The notes under the pieces were generated by a model. It had not been told where the DNA came from. It saw only the letters and a list, made by a program, of their open reading frames with translations, and searched no databases. Positions 20,586-30,909 of a stretch of 64,000 nt of DNA are shown here, piece after piece. Within the stretch, counting starts at the first letter, position 1; each line of letters starts with the position of its first letter. The position numbers were made by a program, and so were the translations under genes. This DNA comes from Carcinoscorpius rotundicauda. Taxonomy: Eukaryota; Arthropoda; Merostomata; Xiphosura; Limulidae. The stretch is taken from positions 4,836,001 through 4,900,000 of the forward strand of contig CM022397.1 in the NCBI GenBank assembly GCA_011833715.1. The letters run 5' to 3'.

Positions 20586-20864
20586 AAACCAATACAAAGG
20601 AACCAATACAAATAATATAATAAATAACAATAATAAAATAAATAATATAAAAGTATATATTCAAACATTTAAGCACGCCCTCTACATCCCGTCACTCAGT
20701 TACACAACCCCTTTTAAACAAGTGGCCAACTTCTGGTCAGTTACCTCTTTCTTTCTTTGTGAACCTGACGATGACTGAAGAAGTCGAAACGTTGTTCGTT
20801 CCTCTACGTAAAAAAATTTCTCAACCCAAACGAGGCGTTTCTACATATATAATTAATAAACTGT

Positions 20865-21185
20865 ATGATAAATAAATATGACAACGGACTTAAATAAGAC
20901 GGTCACTTAAATATGCTGGTTACTTCTTATCAACCATTATATCGGTTACAAACAAACATAGTATTGCCCATTTCATTTGTCTCCATTAAATAGTTTGTTT
21001 TATTTCTGTGATAAAGCTCTAAGCTGTTAGTTGAATAGTAACATCTGTTTTTAAAAGTGCAGAACTATGGACTTGATGATCCGTGGTTTGCGTTTCGTTA
21101 CACACATACAGAAAGTCACATTGGTTACAATGCCAGATTGAAGATTTGAAATTATATTTTTCACGCCTCACTGGCTCATAGCTCA
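20865..21185. other. Unique sequence, nothing recognised
   Basis: AT-rich intergenic DNA; no coding or repeat signal on either strand. Confidence 0.4.
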
Positions 21186-21439
21186 GATCGGCATGGCCAA
21201 GTGGTTAAGGCACTCGATCGCGGGTTTGAATTCCCGTCACACCAAATATGTTCGCCCTTTCAGCCATGGATGCGTTATAATGTGACGGTCAATTCCACTA
21301 TTCCTTGGTAAAAGAGTAGCCCAAGAGTCGGCGGTGGGTAGTGATGACTAGTTGCCTTCCCTCTAGCCTTACACTGCTAAACTAGGAACGGCTAGCACAG
21401 ATAGCCTTCGTGTAGCTTTGCGCAAAATTGAAAACAAAC
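21186..21439 (+). mobile_element. SINE A with deletion in the head
   Basis: Head CGGCATGGCCAAGTGGTTAA is followed directly by CACTCGATCGCGGGTTTGAA, lacking the anticodon-arm part. Body and tail are complete. Confidence 0.9.
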
Positions 21440-21499
21440 CACGCTTCATTCGCTCAATTAGCTCAAACAAACAAAAAATAACGCGATTCGCACTTGAGG

Positions 21500-21630
21500 G
21501 TCCCAGGGCGTTTTATAAGAGTTAGCTGTTGTTAGCAAGTTACCCTTCTATTTAGTCAAACACTTCAAAATTAGGGACGATTGGTGCAGAGAACCCCCGA
21601 GTAACTTTGCGGGGAACACAAAAAACAAAC
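21500..21630 (+). mobile_element. SINE A 3' fragment, degenerate
   Basis: AAATTAGGGACGATTGGTGC, GAGTAACTTTGCGGGGAAC and the CAAAC end match the SINE A tail. Confidence 0.6.
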
Positions 21631-21639
21631 TCGAACATC

Positions 21640-22140
21640 CAGCGAAGTTTCTCTAATTTACTATAGTTTATAAGATTTGTAGATAATGTGACCTTTTAAT
21701 ACTAAACGAACAACTAAACTTTCTAATTGTGAGCGACCTTTAACAGTAAAATAATAATACGATTGATAGTTTCAGCCACGCAATAACAAACAAAAATATT
21801 CTTGGACAAAACATTCTGAAAGTCCATTAGACACAGAACTTTAAATGACGTATTTAACGACCAACATCCGTTCCACGTGACTGATATAAATATTTTTGAA
21901 AGAAAGTTCTTAACAGATGATAGTAAGGAAGAGAAATGGTAGAACAACAAGAAACTGTACCTTAATGGAAAGTTTCCACAAAGATAGAAAAGGTTATTAT
22001 TTAAAAAAACGGTTTATGAACAAATAAAGCAGGATTTTTGCGATAATTTGTATTTACAAAATTTTCTATTTGTAGATCACAAACAAATATCTCTAACATC
22101 ATTTAATAATAACGATGGTGCCTTTACTGGTGAAAGGAAA
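21640..22140. other. Unique sequence, nothing recognised
   Basis: A 75-codon minus open frame (21723-21950) has no family similarity or clear splice borders. Confidence 0.35.
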
Positions 22141-22415
22141 TTGTTTGTTTGTTTTGGAATTTCGCACAAAGCTACTCGAGGGCTATCTGTGCTAGCCGTC
22201 CTTAATTTAGCGGTGTAAGACTAGAGGGAAGGCAGCTAGTCATCATCACCCACCGCCAACTCTTGGGCTACTCTTTTACCAACGAGTAGTGGGATTGGCC
22301 GACACATTTAACGCCCCCACGGTTGGGAGGGCGAGCATGTTTAGCGCGACGAGGGCGCGGACCCGCGGCCTTCGGATTACGAGTCGCACGCCTTTCGCGC
22401 TTGGCCATGCTAGGC
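22141..22415 (-). mobile_element. SINE A, subfamily with GGGAGGGCGAGCATG, ~9-bp duplication
   Basis: Complete reversed element of the subfamily with CGGTTGGGAGGGCGAGC and TTTAGCGCGACGAGGGCGCG. GGTGAAAGG occurs on both sides. Confidence 0.9.
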
Positions 22416-22819
22416 CTCGGTGAAAGGTAAAATATTTGTGAAATGTACAATGTCTTTGTTTTCCTAGATACTCTAATAAAACCTCCATGATTCAAAATGT
22501 TTTGTCTGTAAGTATATTTTATGGAACACAATGCAAATGGACTACTTTCAGTTAGCAGTACTATACCTGTGTTTGTAATGAGCTAAGCCTAGCATTTCAA
22601 TGTCACGTGATCCTAATCAGTTTCTTAAATAAAAGTTGTGCCATTTCGACAGAAAATCGTTTAAGGCTCAGTGAGGTGTATGATATGCAGAGCCAAATCA
22701 TTTTGTTATGCTCAGTGAAATTTATATTTTTAAAGTTTAGTGTCAGTTGGATACTTTTGAATGTTCAGTCTCATTTAGATTTTGTAATGTTTAGTTCCAT
22801 TTAAATTTTTTAATCTTTG

Positions 22820-23068
22820 GCGCCCGGCATGGCCAAATGGTAAAGGCGTTCGACTCCCGGTTGCACCAAACATTTTCGCTCTTTCAGCCGTGAGGGGGCG
22901 TTATAATGTCACAATCAATCCCACTATTCGTTGGTAAAAGAGTTAAAAGAGTAGCCCAAGAGTTGGTGATGGGTGATGACTAGCTGCCTTACACTGCTAA
23001 ATTAGGGACGGCTAGTGCAGATAGCCCTCGAGTAGCTTTGCATGAAATTCGAAAACAAACAAACAAAC
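22820..23068 (+). mobile_element. SINE A with deletion in the head
   Basis: CGCCCGGCATGGCCAAATGG then GTTCGACTCCCGGTTGCACC: the B-box half is lost. The body has a duplicated AAAAGAGTT. The tail is complete. Confidence 0.9.
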
Positions 23069-23507
23069 ATCATCTAAATTGTTTCAAATTTTTGTACCAT
23101 TTATTCGTTTTTAATGCTTAGTGTTATTTAAGTTTTTCAATGTTTGGTAATATTTCGATTCTTTTTTCGCACTTTAGAGATTTTTTTATTTTTTTTTACT
23201 ATTGACTCTAAAACATAAAAATAAATAAATTGAAGTGCGTCAGAATTACCTACAGATTTCTTTCTCGATTTTCAGAACCTACATTTGAGATAATGAGTGA
23301 ACACTGATAATGATTTAATTTAAAATGTTCTAGAACTTACGATAAATGAAATGTTCTGGTTTCATTGGTAAGGTATCCTATCTTAGCTGTTAAAAGATAA
23401 CCATTTCTTTTGCAATGCAAATAACGGTTAATTACAGTTAGTGGCTAAAGGTGTAAAGTTTACACTTTCCTTATGGTTTTCAGCTCGTCTGTTGAGACAA
23501 GTTGTAG
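23069..23507. other. Unique sequence with one possible mini-exon
   Basis: On the minus strand an acceptor TTATCTTTTAACAG and donor TTATC|GTAAGTTC bound about 47 nt (23341-23387), open in one phase (KIGYLTNETRTFHLS). No partner exon or family is known; otherwise nothing is recognised. Confidence 0.15.
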
Positions 23508-23995
23508 AAAAACTGGTCGTGTGCTAGTGTTAAAATAGTATAAAAACTGATGGAACAGGTAGTGTGCTTCGTGTTAAAACAGTATTAAAAACTGGTCGTG
23601 TGCTAGTGTTAAAACAGTATTAAAACTGATGGAACAGGTAGTGTGCTTCGTGTTAAAACAGTATTAAAAACTGGTCGTGTGCTAGTGTTAAAACAGTATT
23701 AAAACTGATGGAACAGGTAGTGTGCTTCGTGTTAAAACAGTATTAAAAACTGGTCGTGTGCTAATGTTAAAACAGTATTAAAACTGATGGAACAGGTAGT
23801 GTGCTGCGTGTTAAAACAGTATTAAAAACTGGTCGTGTGCTAGTGTTAAAACAGTATTAAAACTGATGGAACAGGTAGTGTGCTGCGTGTTAAAACAGTA
23901 TTAAAAACTGGTCGTGTGCTGCGTGTTAAAACAGTATTAAAAACTGGTCGTGTGCTAGTGTTAAAACAGTATTAAAAACTGGTCGTGTTATACGT
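23508..23995. repeat. ~79-bp minisatellite, about 6 units
   Basis: Each unit joins two related parts: ACTGGTCGTGTGCTAGTG then TTAAAACAGTATTAAA, and ACTGATGGAACAGGTAGTG then TGCTTCGTGTTAAAACAG. The last units lose the second part. Confidence 0.95.
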
Positions 23996-25020
23996 GTTTA
24001 AGTTGTGATAAAGAACTCATTTATTACCAGTTTCTACATTTGTTACAAATCGAAGTCGTGGCTTCCACTGTGGCTATAGCTTCCGGGTAAAAAGCATAAC
24101 CTCACCAAATCGTTAAGTTCCATTCTGTAGGGAACCATAATATAATACATTCAAACTACTTCGTGAATCAAGCTACGTCATGACCACAATGCTTTGCGGT
24201 ACAATGAATGTTATACGGTATATTAATTACTTACATATAAAGCACACAATGGCTTATTGATCGGGCATCGTGATTAGCAAGCGTTTGGTTAACTCATCCC
24301 TATATGGGAACAACTCCTGCGTTCCCTGATTAATGTTTAATTACATAAAATATTGTACGATTAATTGTATTAACCGTACAGTAATGACAGTATTTTGTTT
24401 TCCTGATATACAAAGGCTGACTGACATCAATCCATTTTCAAGAAGTCAAGGAAGTTTAGACGAAATATTAAGAGGCCATTTTGTACTTAATAAGCTATGC
24501 TATTTTTTCTCGTCTGAGCTTTCGAGCTACAAAGTTTAAAATGTAGAGGTCGCTAGTTTCAACCGGATTCACGCCTACATAGTGATCGCGTTCCTTGATT
24601 AAACACAAATACGATTTCCACAATGGCTGAACGATAATAACACTACAAACCGTGTTTCGAACACCCGCGGTGGGTACAGAATAGATAACCTATTTGGCGC
24701 TTAGCAACAAAGAAACTGTAAAACAAAATATTGGATGAAACTTTGGGACATGTAACATTTCAGATATAATTTCAAAGGAAGAATATTTAAAGAAACATTT
24801 CGATTCTTTCAGTACATGTAGCTTGGAAAGATGTAAGGCTATCACATGTAGATAATTAATCCAACCAACATTTTCAGAGTTCCGAATACTTTTTGAAGTT
24901 TCAAAACTAATTATTCTGTTAACTGTAAGTCAGAGCTCAGTGCCAATTTTAAATTTATTTCGATTAATTACGTTTTTTTTCATATGTTAAAACGCAAAAC
25001 TTCATAAAATGCAGAACTAT
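23996..25020. other. Intergenic sequence with one degenerate SINE
   Basis: A SINE B-like remnant lies at about 24640-24715 (GTGTTTCGAACACCCGCGG, GTGGGTACAGAATAGATAAC). A 68-codon open frame (24333-24539) has no recognisable features. Confidence 0.4.
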
Positions 25021-25026
25021 TCAGAT

Positions 25027-25505
25027 ACTAAGTGTACTCTAAAAACAAAGCGAGAGAAATAAAGGTACTATGTACACTCTAAAAACAAAGCGAGAGAAAT
25101 AAAGGTACTACGTACACTCTACAAACAAAGCGAGAGAAATAAAGGTACTATGTACACTCTAAAAACAAAGCGAGAGAAATAAAGGTACTATGTACACTCT
25201 TCAAACAAAGCGAGAGAAATAAAGGCACGATGTGGACTCTAAAAACAAAGCGAGAGAAATAAAGGTACTATGTGTACTCTAAAAACAAAGCAGGAGAAAT
25301 AAAGGTACTAAGTGTACTCTAAAAACAAAGCGAGAGAAATAAAGGTACTATGTACATTCTTCAAACAAAGCGAGAGAAATAAAGGCACGATGTGGACTCT
25401 AAAAACAAAGCGAGAGAAATAAAGGTACTATGTGTACTCTAAAAACAAAGCAGGAGAAATAAAGGTACTATGTGTACTCTAAAAACAAAGCAGGAGAAAT
25501 ATGAT
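25027..25505. repeat. 40-bp minisatellite, about 12 units
   Basis: Unit AAAAACAAAGCGAGAGAAAT then AAAGGTACTATGTACACTCT. A two-unit block (TCAAACAAAGCGAG, GGCACGATGTGGACTCT) occurs twice, at about 25200 and 25360, showing block duplication. Confidence 0.95.
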
Positions 25506-26226
25506 GGTTTCGAATTATACATTTTTATTATTATTATAGGGGCCTTACTGGGGATACTTAAGCCTATTCTTATATTTCCTCTCCCAGATAAGTGAGGCCT
25601 GAAAATGAAAACAGTGAAAAACTGCCTAGAGAAGGTAGAAAAACCGAAATGTATTTTAGTGACAACAAAAATAAAGATGTGTTAACACTACCAAGAATCG
25701 CGAGTGGAAAAAGAGAAGTCATAAAAGTTTTAAGGTTCCATATACGCGCTACCTAACTTTCGTAAGAGTTGTTTTTATTGTCTACTAGCATTATATGGTT
25801 CAAAAGTATCAACTATTTTTAAATTTTCAATAACAGTAAAGAAAAAAATTATACTTTATTCAGATTGTTAAAATAATTTCCCTGTTAACGTCAAAAGTAA
25901 GGAAACATAATTTTTTAAAAAGGTGTGTATATGTTTGTGTGTGTATGCTTTGGATGGGTAATGCCGTTAACTTGAAACTAGCTGATATCACGCGGAGACG
26001 TTAAATAATTTCTTAACAGAGTGAGGATTCTTTGTTTCCTCGTAAGTTGATAATTCTGTAATCAGGCTTTCATACCGTCAACATGATAATAAGGTTTTAT
26101 CTTAACCTACCATTATTCTTATAAAACGAGATACAATTCTGACGGCTGGTAATGTTAAAACTGATTGAAACGGCGAGATAGTGTTGAATTAGGTAACTAA
26201 TACACAGGAGTAAGACAATGCAGTTT
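25506..26226. other. Intergenic sequence, nothing recognised
   Basis: No mobile element, tandem repeat or coding signal that I can support. Confidence 0.4.
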
Positions 26227-26333
26227 TTATTTGTCTAAAACATCAAAAAATTTACGCGTTAATTTGCTTAAAATATTTAACGACTGGTCTTCGCTTGTGA
26301 CAAATGATGTGTTATTATGTATGTAAGTGGCTA
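26227..26333 (-). CDS. Possible terminal exon, unknown product
   Basis: The acceptor CCATTTTCTCAG precedes 26333; a stop codon TAA at 26227-26229 is followed at once by an AATAAA-like string. Entering in phase 1, the 34 codons read ATYIHNNTSFVTSEDQSLN and then a basic/hydrophobic helix ending FFDVLDK. The incoming phase matches the candidate exon at 28334-28535, but no intermediate exon or family is recognised. Confidence 0.2.
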
Positions 26334-26497
26334 CTGAGAAAATGGATAAAAAAAATTGTGAAAAACATTCATTAACTGTTAAAAACGGATATTTGCATTT
26401 AAAAATAAACGCCGATTTAACCAGTTGCATTCCACTTGTAGTTTTGCCCTAACTGCGAATCCTAAGAGCCACAGAAACGCACTTTGCACTTAGGTTT

Positions 26498-26750
26498 GTT
26501 TAATTTGTTTTTGAATTTCGCACAAAGCTACTCGAGGGCTATCTGCGCTAGCCGTCCCTAATTTAGCAGTGTAAGACTAGAGGGAAGGCAGCTAGTTATC
26601 ACCACCCACCGCCAACTCTTGGGCTACTCTTTTACCAACGAATAGTGGGATTGAGCGTCACATTGTAACGCCCCCACGGCTGAAAGAGCGAGCATGTTTA
26701 GCGCGACGGGGATACGAATCTGCGACCCTCGGATTACGAGTCGAACGCCG
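26498..26750 (-). mobile_element. SINE A, 5'-truncated
   Basis: Reversed tail through the B box to GATTACGAGTCGAACGCC, then unrelated sequence; the first part of the head is missing. Confidence 0.9.
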
Positions 26751-26787
26751 TACAGGTCACTGCTATCTGTCAAGCATGTCAGTTCAA

Positions 26788-26900
26788 AATGAGGCACCAC
26801 TATACACAGATATCCCTTGAGTCGCTTTGCACCACTATACACAGATATCCCTTGAGTCGATTTGCACCACTATACACAGATATCCCTTGAGTAGCATTTC
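26788..26900 (+). repeat. 40-bp triplication of a SINE tail
   Basis: Three copies of GCACCACTATACACAGATAT then CCCTTGAGTCGCTTT. CACAGATATCCCTTGAGTAG matches the 3' tail shared by the SINEs. Confidence 0.9.
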
Positions 26901-27282
26901 AAGACAAATCGAAATAAACAAATAAAAAAAATAAATGAAATTTTACACAGCTAATTTAAGAACGTATTTTTTCAAACACCTATAGAAGTAAATGTTGTTT
27001 TTAACTCTGTGTCGAAAATCAATTGCCAGCTTTAACGTTGTCACAGGAAGAACAGTTTTAGCATTTCGTTGTGAGATACAACCTCATTATTCCAAAGCCT
27101 GATGTTAAAGAAGTGAATTACTTTTTGCTTGACTGGTAAGATCTTGTTTGGTTTTTTATTGTAGTTGTTATGTTTTGTGCTATTTATCTTGTGATTTAAT
27201 TATGAACAAATCGAAACTTGAGAAGTTTATAGCGTTTTAAATACACTTTCAACCAGGAACGCGTTGAAACTGATATATTCGT

Positions 27283-27650
27283 GAGGTAATTTCGAATAGC
27301 GACACCTAGCGGCATATTTTAAACTTAGCGTCTAAGGTTTTATCATCTTTTGACATCTGGCTCTGATATTATGTAGACTGAAACAAGAATTACCCGTAAT
27401 AAATATTTACAGTGTTTTAAATTTGGAGGGTTAGGTCAATTAATTTCAAGTTACGACACCTAGTGGCATATTTTAATCATAGCGTCTCAAGTTTCGTTTA
27501 TTGTTGACACGGGGCTCTAATATCATGTAGAGTTAAATAAGAACCATGCTTGTTAAACGTTTACTTTAGCTAATAGCGTCGTAGTTTTGTTGGGCTTGGT
27601 GAGTTAATTTCAAATTGCGACACCTAGTGGCATATTTTAATATTATAATC
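27283..27650. repeat. Diverged ~157-bp tandem repeat with conserved CTCF-like core
   Basis: Just over two copies. GCGACACCTAG(T/C)GGCATATTTTAA recurs at 27299, 27453 and 27617 (spacings 154 and 164). Neighbouring parts such as TAGCGTCT, GGCTCTGATATTATGTAGA and its variants also align, but are far less conserved. Confidence 0.75.
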
Positions 27651-27809
27651 TGTAAAATTAATTCCAGTTATCTTTTCCGACTTCAAATTCAGTAATCACA
27701 GTTTTCTGGCATCTGACCGCAAATCTGGAACGCCCACATCTGTTCCTGTTTCCAGTTCAGAACTTGATTTTGGAACTTTGCAAATGAAGAAATATTCTTA
27801 CCTTTGTGC

Positions 27810-27930
27810 CCCTCCCGCTGCTGAAGCACAGAGGTGTGTTTCTACAATTGTAGAAACCCGAGTTTCGATACCTGTGGTGGGCAAAGGACAGATAGATCAT
27901 TGTTTAGCTTTATGCTTAATTACAAAGAAA
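27810..27930 (+). mobile_element. SINE B, degenerate
   Basis: CCCCTCCCGCTGCTGAAGCA, CCCGAGTTTCGATACCTGTGG and TTAGCTTTATGCTTAATTAC follow SINE B order. Confidence 0.8.
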
Positions 27931-27987
27931 CATATAAATTTATCGTTACCTGAGTAGCAAATGAAAGCGGTTTCTTAGCGCTATGTG

Positions 27988-28247
27988 AAGCCCGTCATGG
28001 CCAGATGGTTAAGGCGATCGACTCGTTATATGAGGATCACGGGTTCGAATCTCTACCACAATAAATATGCTCGCTCTTTCAGCCGTGGGGGCGTTATAAT
28101 ATCACGGTCAATCCTACTATTCACTGATAAAAGGGTAGTCCAAGAATTGTTGGCGGTGGGTAGTGATGACTAGTTGCCTTCCATCTAAACTTACACTGCT
28201 AAATTATGAACAGCTTGCGCAAAATTTAAAACAAACAAACAAACAAA
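27988..28247 (+). mobile_element. SINE A, near full length
   Basis: Head GCCCGTCATGGCCAGATGG, B box GGTTCGAATCT, body; the tail is shortened before GCGCAAAATTTAAAAC and the CAAAC repeat. Confidence 0.9.
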
Positions 28248-28333
28248 AGTACCGCTACTTGAGTCCTAATAAAGATATTTTTTTGTTTTTTCCGAAACGT
28301 CACACTTTAATTTTTTCAACCATATAGTTTTAC

Positions 28334-28535
28334 CTGGTTCTTTTATTCTGCCCTGGTTTTTTAGATGTATAGCAACTTGATTCCAAAAAACTTGTGTGGG
28401 TTGATAACATACAGTCAACCAGTTTAGTACTGGAGATGACTTGTGGACGTAACGAAGTAACAATAAACATAAGTTGAAGAGGACGCTGAATTGTAGTAAA
28501 CGATACTTTTGTGTATCTCGATTAGGAAATTCCAT
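28334..28535 (-). CDS. Possible first exon of an unknown type II membrane protein
   Basis: ATG at 28535 opens 67 codons, ending at a good donor (CCAG|GTAAAA) at 28334, phase 1. The predicted N-terminus has a short polar head (MEFPNRDTQK), then a hydrophobic stretch LLQFSVLFNLCLLLLRYV flanked by basic residues, then a stem-like region. This layout is seen in Golgi type II enzymes such as glycosyl- and sulfotransferases, but nothing identifies a family. The exon lies just outside a SINE A copy. A possible terminal exon at 26227-26333 has a compatible phase. It may be a chance open stretch. Confidence 0.3.
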
Positions 28536-28539
28536 TTGT

Positions 28540-28940
28540 TATCCAGACGACGTATGATTTATTGGAGCAGAACTGTTTTCAATTCGAAAGCTTTCAGATG
28601 TATTGATGAACCATTCTGGTGTGTCTCCTTGGTTGTAGATGGAATATAAAGTAAATATTTCGAAAACAAACAGCTTGTTGCACGGAGCAAATCAGCTTGT
28701 GATGCCTTCTGACGTTCGAACGCTATTTTGTTCCCCCATAAGCTCTGAATACTTCACAGTTGACAAATAAACACTCTAGTGTCAACAACAAGGACACGTC
28801 TCACGCATTCTGACACAAAGGTGGAGCATATATCATTCAAACCATTTTGATATATTTCGGCCAGGAATAATTTACTTTTTTTTGTTTTGGTTACGTTTCA
28901 TTTCAAGTTTACTAGTTTGCTGTTTAGAGAAGCAGCTTGC
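28540..28940. other. Unique sequence upstream of the candidate exon at 28334-28535
   Basis: No promoter element, repeat or coding region that I can support. Confidence 0.35.
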
Positions 28941-28944
28941 TGGG

Positions 28945-29089
28945 TTTTAGAGAAAAGACACGTTGGGTTATCTGCTGTTTCCATAGCGGGGAATCGAACC
29001 CACGGCTGAAAGGAGAGCATGTTTGGTGCGACAAGGTTTCGAACCCAGACCCTTACATTACGAGTCGCACACATTAGCCCATTTGGCCT
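28945..29089 (-). mobile_element. SINE C fragment joined to SINE A head fragment
   Basis: The reversed SINE C part (CACGTTGGGTTATCTGCTG, GGGGAATCGAACCCA) runs into reversed SINE A (CGGCTGAAAGGAGAGCATG, TTTCGAACCCAGACCC, ATTTGGCC). It may be a chimera or an insertion with later deletion; no flanking duplication is seen. Confidence 0.6.
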
Positions 29090-29190
29090 ATTTTATTTAA
29101 ATAAAATAACAAAAAATACCGTGATTATGAATGTACAAGAAACTTCCATTAAAATTTTTACTTGTAGATGTTAAACGCTGTTAAGTATTT

Positions 29191-29655
29191 ACAAAAAAAA
29201 GAAGAAATAAGGGGGATACTTGACACAAAGAAGAAATAAGGGGATACTTGGCACAAAGAAGAAATAAGGAGGATACGTGACACAAAGAAGAAATAAGGGG
29301 ATACGTGACACAAAGAAGAAATAAGTAGGATACTTTACACAAAGAAGAAATAAGGAGGATACGTGACACAAAAAAGAAATAAGGAGGAGACGTGACACAA
29401 AGAAGAAATAAGGAGGAAACGTGACACAGAAGAAATAAGAAGGATACTTGACACAAAGAAGAAATAAGGAGGATACGTGACACAAAGAAGAAATAAAGGA
29501 GGATACGTGACACAAAGAAGAAATGAGGGGGATACGTGACACAAAGAAGAAATGAGGGGATACGTGACACAGAGAAGAAATAAGGAGGATACGTGACACA
29601 AAGAAGAAATGAGGGGAATACGTGACACAAAGAAGAAATGAGGGGGATACTTGGC
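29191..29655. repeat. ~29-bp minisatellite, about 16 units
   Basis: Unit ACAAAGAAGAAATAAGGAGG then ATACGTGAC, with length varying 28-30 bp. Purine-rich on the plus strand. It leaves three overlapping minus open frames of 97-158 codons, which I regard as repeat artefacts. Confidence 0.95.
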
Positions 29656-29885
29656 ACTTTGCAGTTACAGGGAGAGGAGGAAATTTACACGAAGAATGTT
29701 TAGTTTTTATATTAAATTAGAGACGTATATAATCTGAGGAAGTTTGTAATTAACGACTTTCATACTAAAGGTGAAAAGTTAACATTAAAACATATTTATT
29801 TTCATTTATATAACTAAGTACAACACTTTGTCGTTTGAGGAATACCACACTTTAATTACATGTGATATCTTTTAAACTAGTTAAA

Positions 29886-30140
29886 TGCTAGGCATAGCCA
29901 GGTGGTTAAAGCACTCGTAATGGGAGAGTCGCTTGTTCGAATCTCCGTCAAACCAAACATGCTCGCCCTCTCAATCTTGGGGGAGTTATAATGTGCGGTC
30001 AATTCCATTATTGGTTGGTAAAAGAGTAGCTCAAGAGTTGGCGGTGGGTGGTGATGACCAGCTGCCTTGCCTCTAATCTGACACTGCTAAATTAGGGACG
30101 GCTAGCGCAGACAGCCCTCGAGTAGCTTTGGGCGAAATTC
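29886..30140 (+). mobile_element. SINE A, near full length
   Basis: Head GCTAGGCATAGCCAGGTGG to tail GGGCGAAATTCAGAAAC. A SINE B inserted at its 3' boundary. ACTAGTTAAA before it and ACTAGT...TTAAAC after the SINE B are consistent with the original duplication. Confidence 0.9.
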
Positions 30141-30150
30141 AGAAACTAGT

Positions 30151-30282
30151 GCCCCCCAGTGGCACAGTGGTATGTCTGCGGACTTGCACACAAAAAACCG
30201 GGTTTCGATACCCGTGGTGGGCAGAGCACAGATAGCCCATTGTGTAGCTTTGTGCTTAATTCTAAACAAACAAACAAACAAA
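30151..30282 (+). mobile_element. SINE B, full length with 11-bp duplication
   Basis: Complete element with (CAAA) tail; CAGAAACTAGT at 30140-30150 and 30283-30293. It inserted in the 3' flank of the preceding SINE A. Confidence 0.95.
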
Positions 30283-30636
30283 CAGAAACTAGTTTAAACA
30301 CACGTTTTGTTATATACCACATGATTTTCTGAGTTTTTCTCTGTTTTTTCTTATCGTTCTTTAAGATTGAAAATGACACTTTCATTGCTTGTTTAGACAG
30401 GATTTTTGAAAGTATAACAAATATTATTTTTCATCATCTCTCGTGATCAGTTGATCTAATTTAACTTTCTGTTAAATCCTAAAGGCTAAAACAACGACAA
30501 AATAAGTTCAGTTTATCAAAACCTCAGTTAAATTCTGATTGCTTTATAGGAAAAGAAATTACTCCGAATAGGCTGCACAAGTTAAACCATTTCATGCTTT
30601 CAAGGACTATCGAACCAAATTGTCGGCTGAAATGTT

Positions 30637-30909
30637 TTACTTTGTTTGGAATTTCGCGCAAAACCACACGAGGGCTGTGTGCGCTAGCCGTCCCTAATTT
30701 AGCAGTTTAAGACTAGAGGGAAGGTAGCTATTCATCACCACCAACCGCCAACTTTTGGGTTACTCTTTTACCAACGAATTGATGGATTGACCATCACATA
30801 AAAACACCCTCACGGTTAAAATGGCAAGCATTTTTTGTTTGACGGAGATTCGAACCCGCCACACTCTGATTAGGAGTCGAGTGCCTTAACCACCTGGCCA
30901 TACCGGGCC
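30637..30909 (-). mobile_element. SINE A, near full length
   Basis: Reversed tail to reversed head ending CTGGCCATACCGGGCC; moderately diverged. Confidence 0.9.

Larger units (their letters stand above)
19992..20850. mobile_element. 859-bp composite element with inverted ends and 14-bp target-site duplication
   Basis: Near the left end GAAACGGCTCGTTTGAGTTG then AGAAAATTTTTTACG is the inverse of the right end CGTAAAAAAATTTCTCAACC then CAAACGAGGCGTTTC. The right end also carries CCTGACGATGACTGAAGAAG then TCGAAACGTTGTTC. Between them is a 65-bp tandem array holding a SINE B. Exact AATTAATAAACTGT copies at 19978-19991 and 20851-20864 flank the whole. Mixed inverted/tandem copies with a TSD suggest a Penelope-like retroelement remnant, but no reverse transcriptase or GIY-YIG sequence is present, so this is an inference. 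It lies about 440 bp upstream of the metalloprotease start codon. Confidence 0.6.

Noticed and set aside
27790..27850. Minus-strand donor CAAAG|GTAAGA with an upstream open stretch
   Set aside because: The open stretch is the reversed head of a SINE B copy.
29181..29657. 158-codon minus frame with SLCHVSS-like repeats and hydrophobic character
   Set aside because: It lies wholly in the ~29-bp minisatellite; three frames are open at once and unit length varies by single bases, so no stable reading frame exists.
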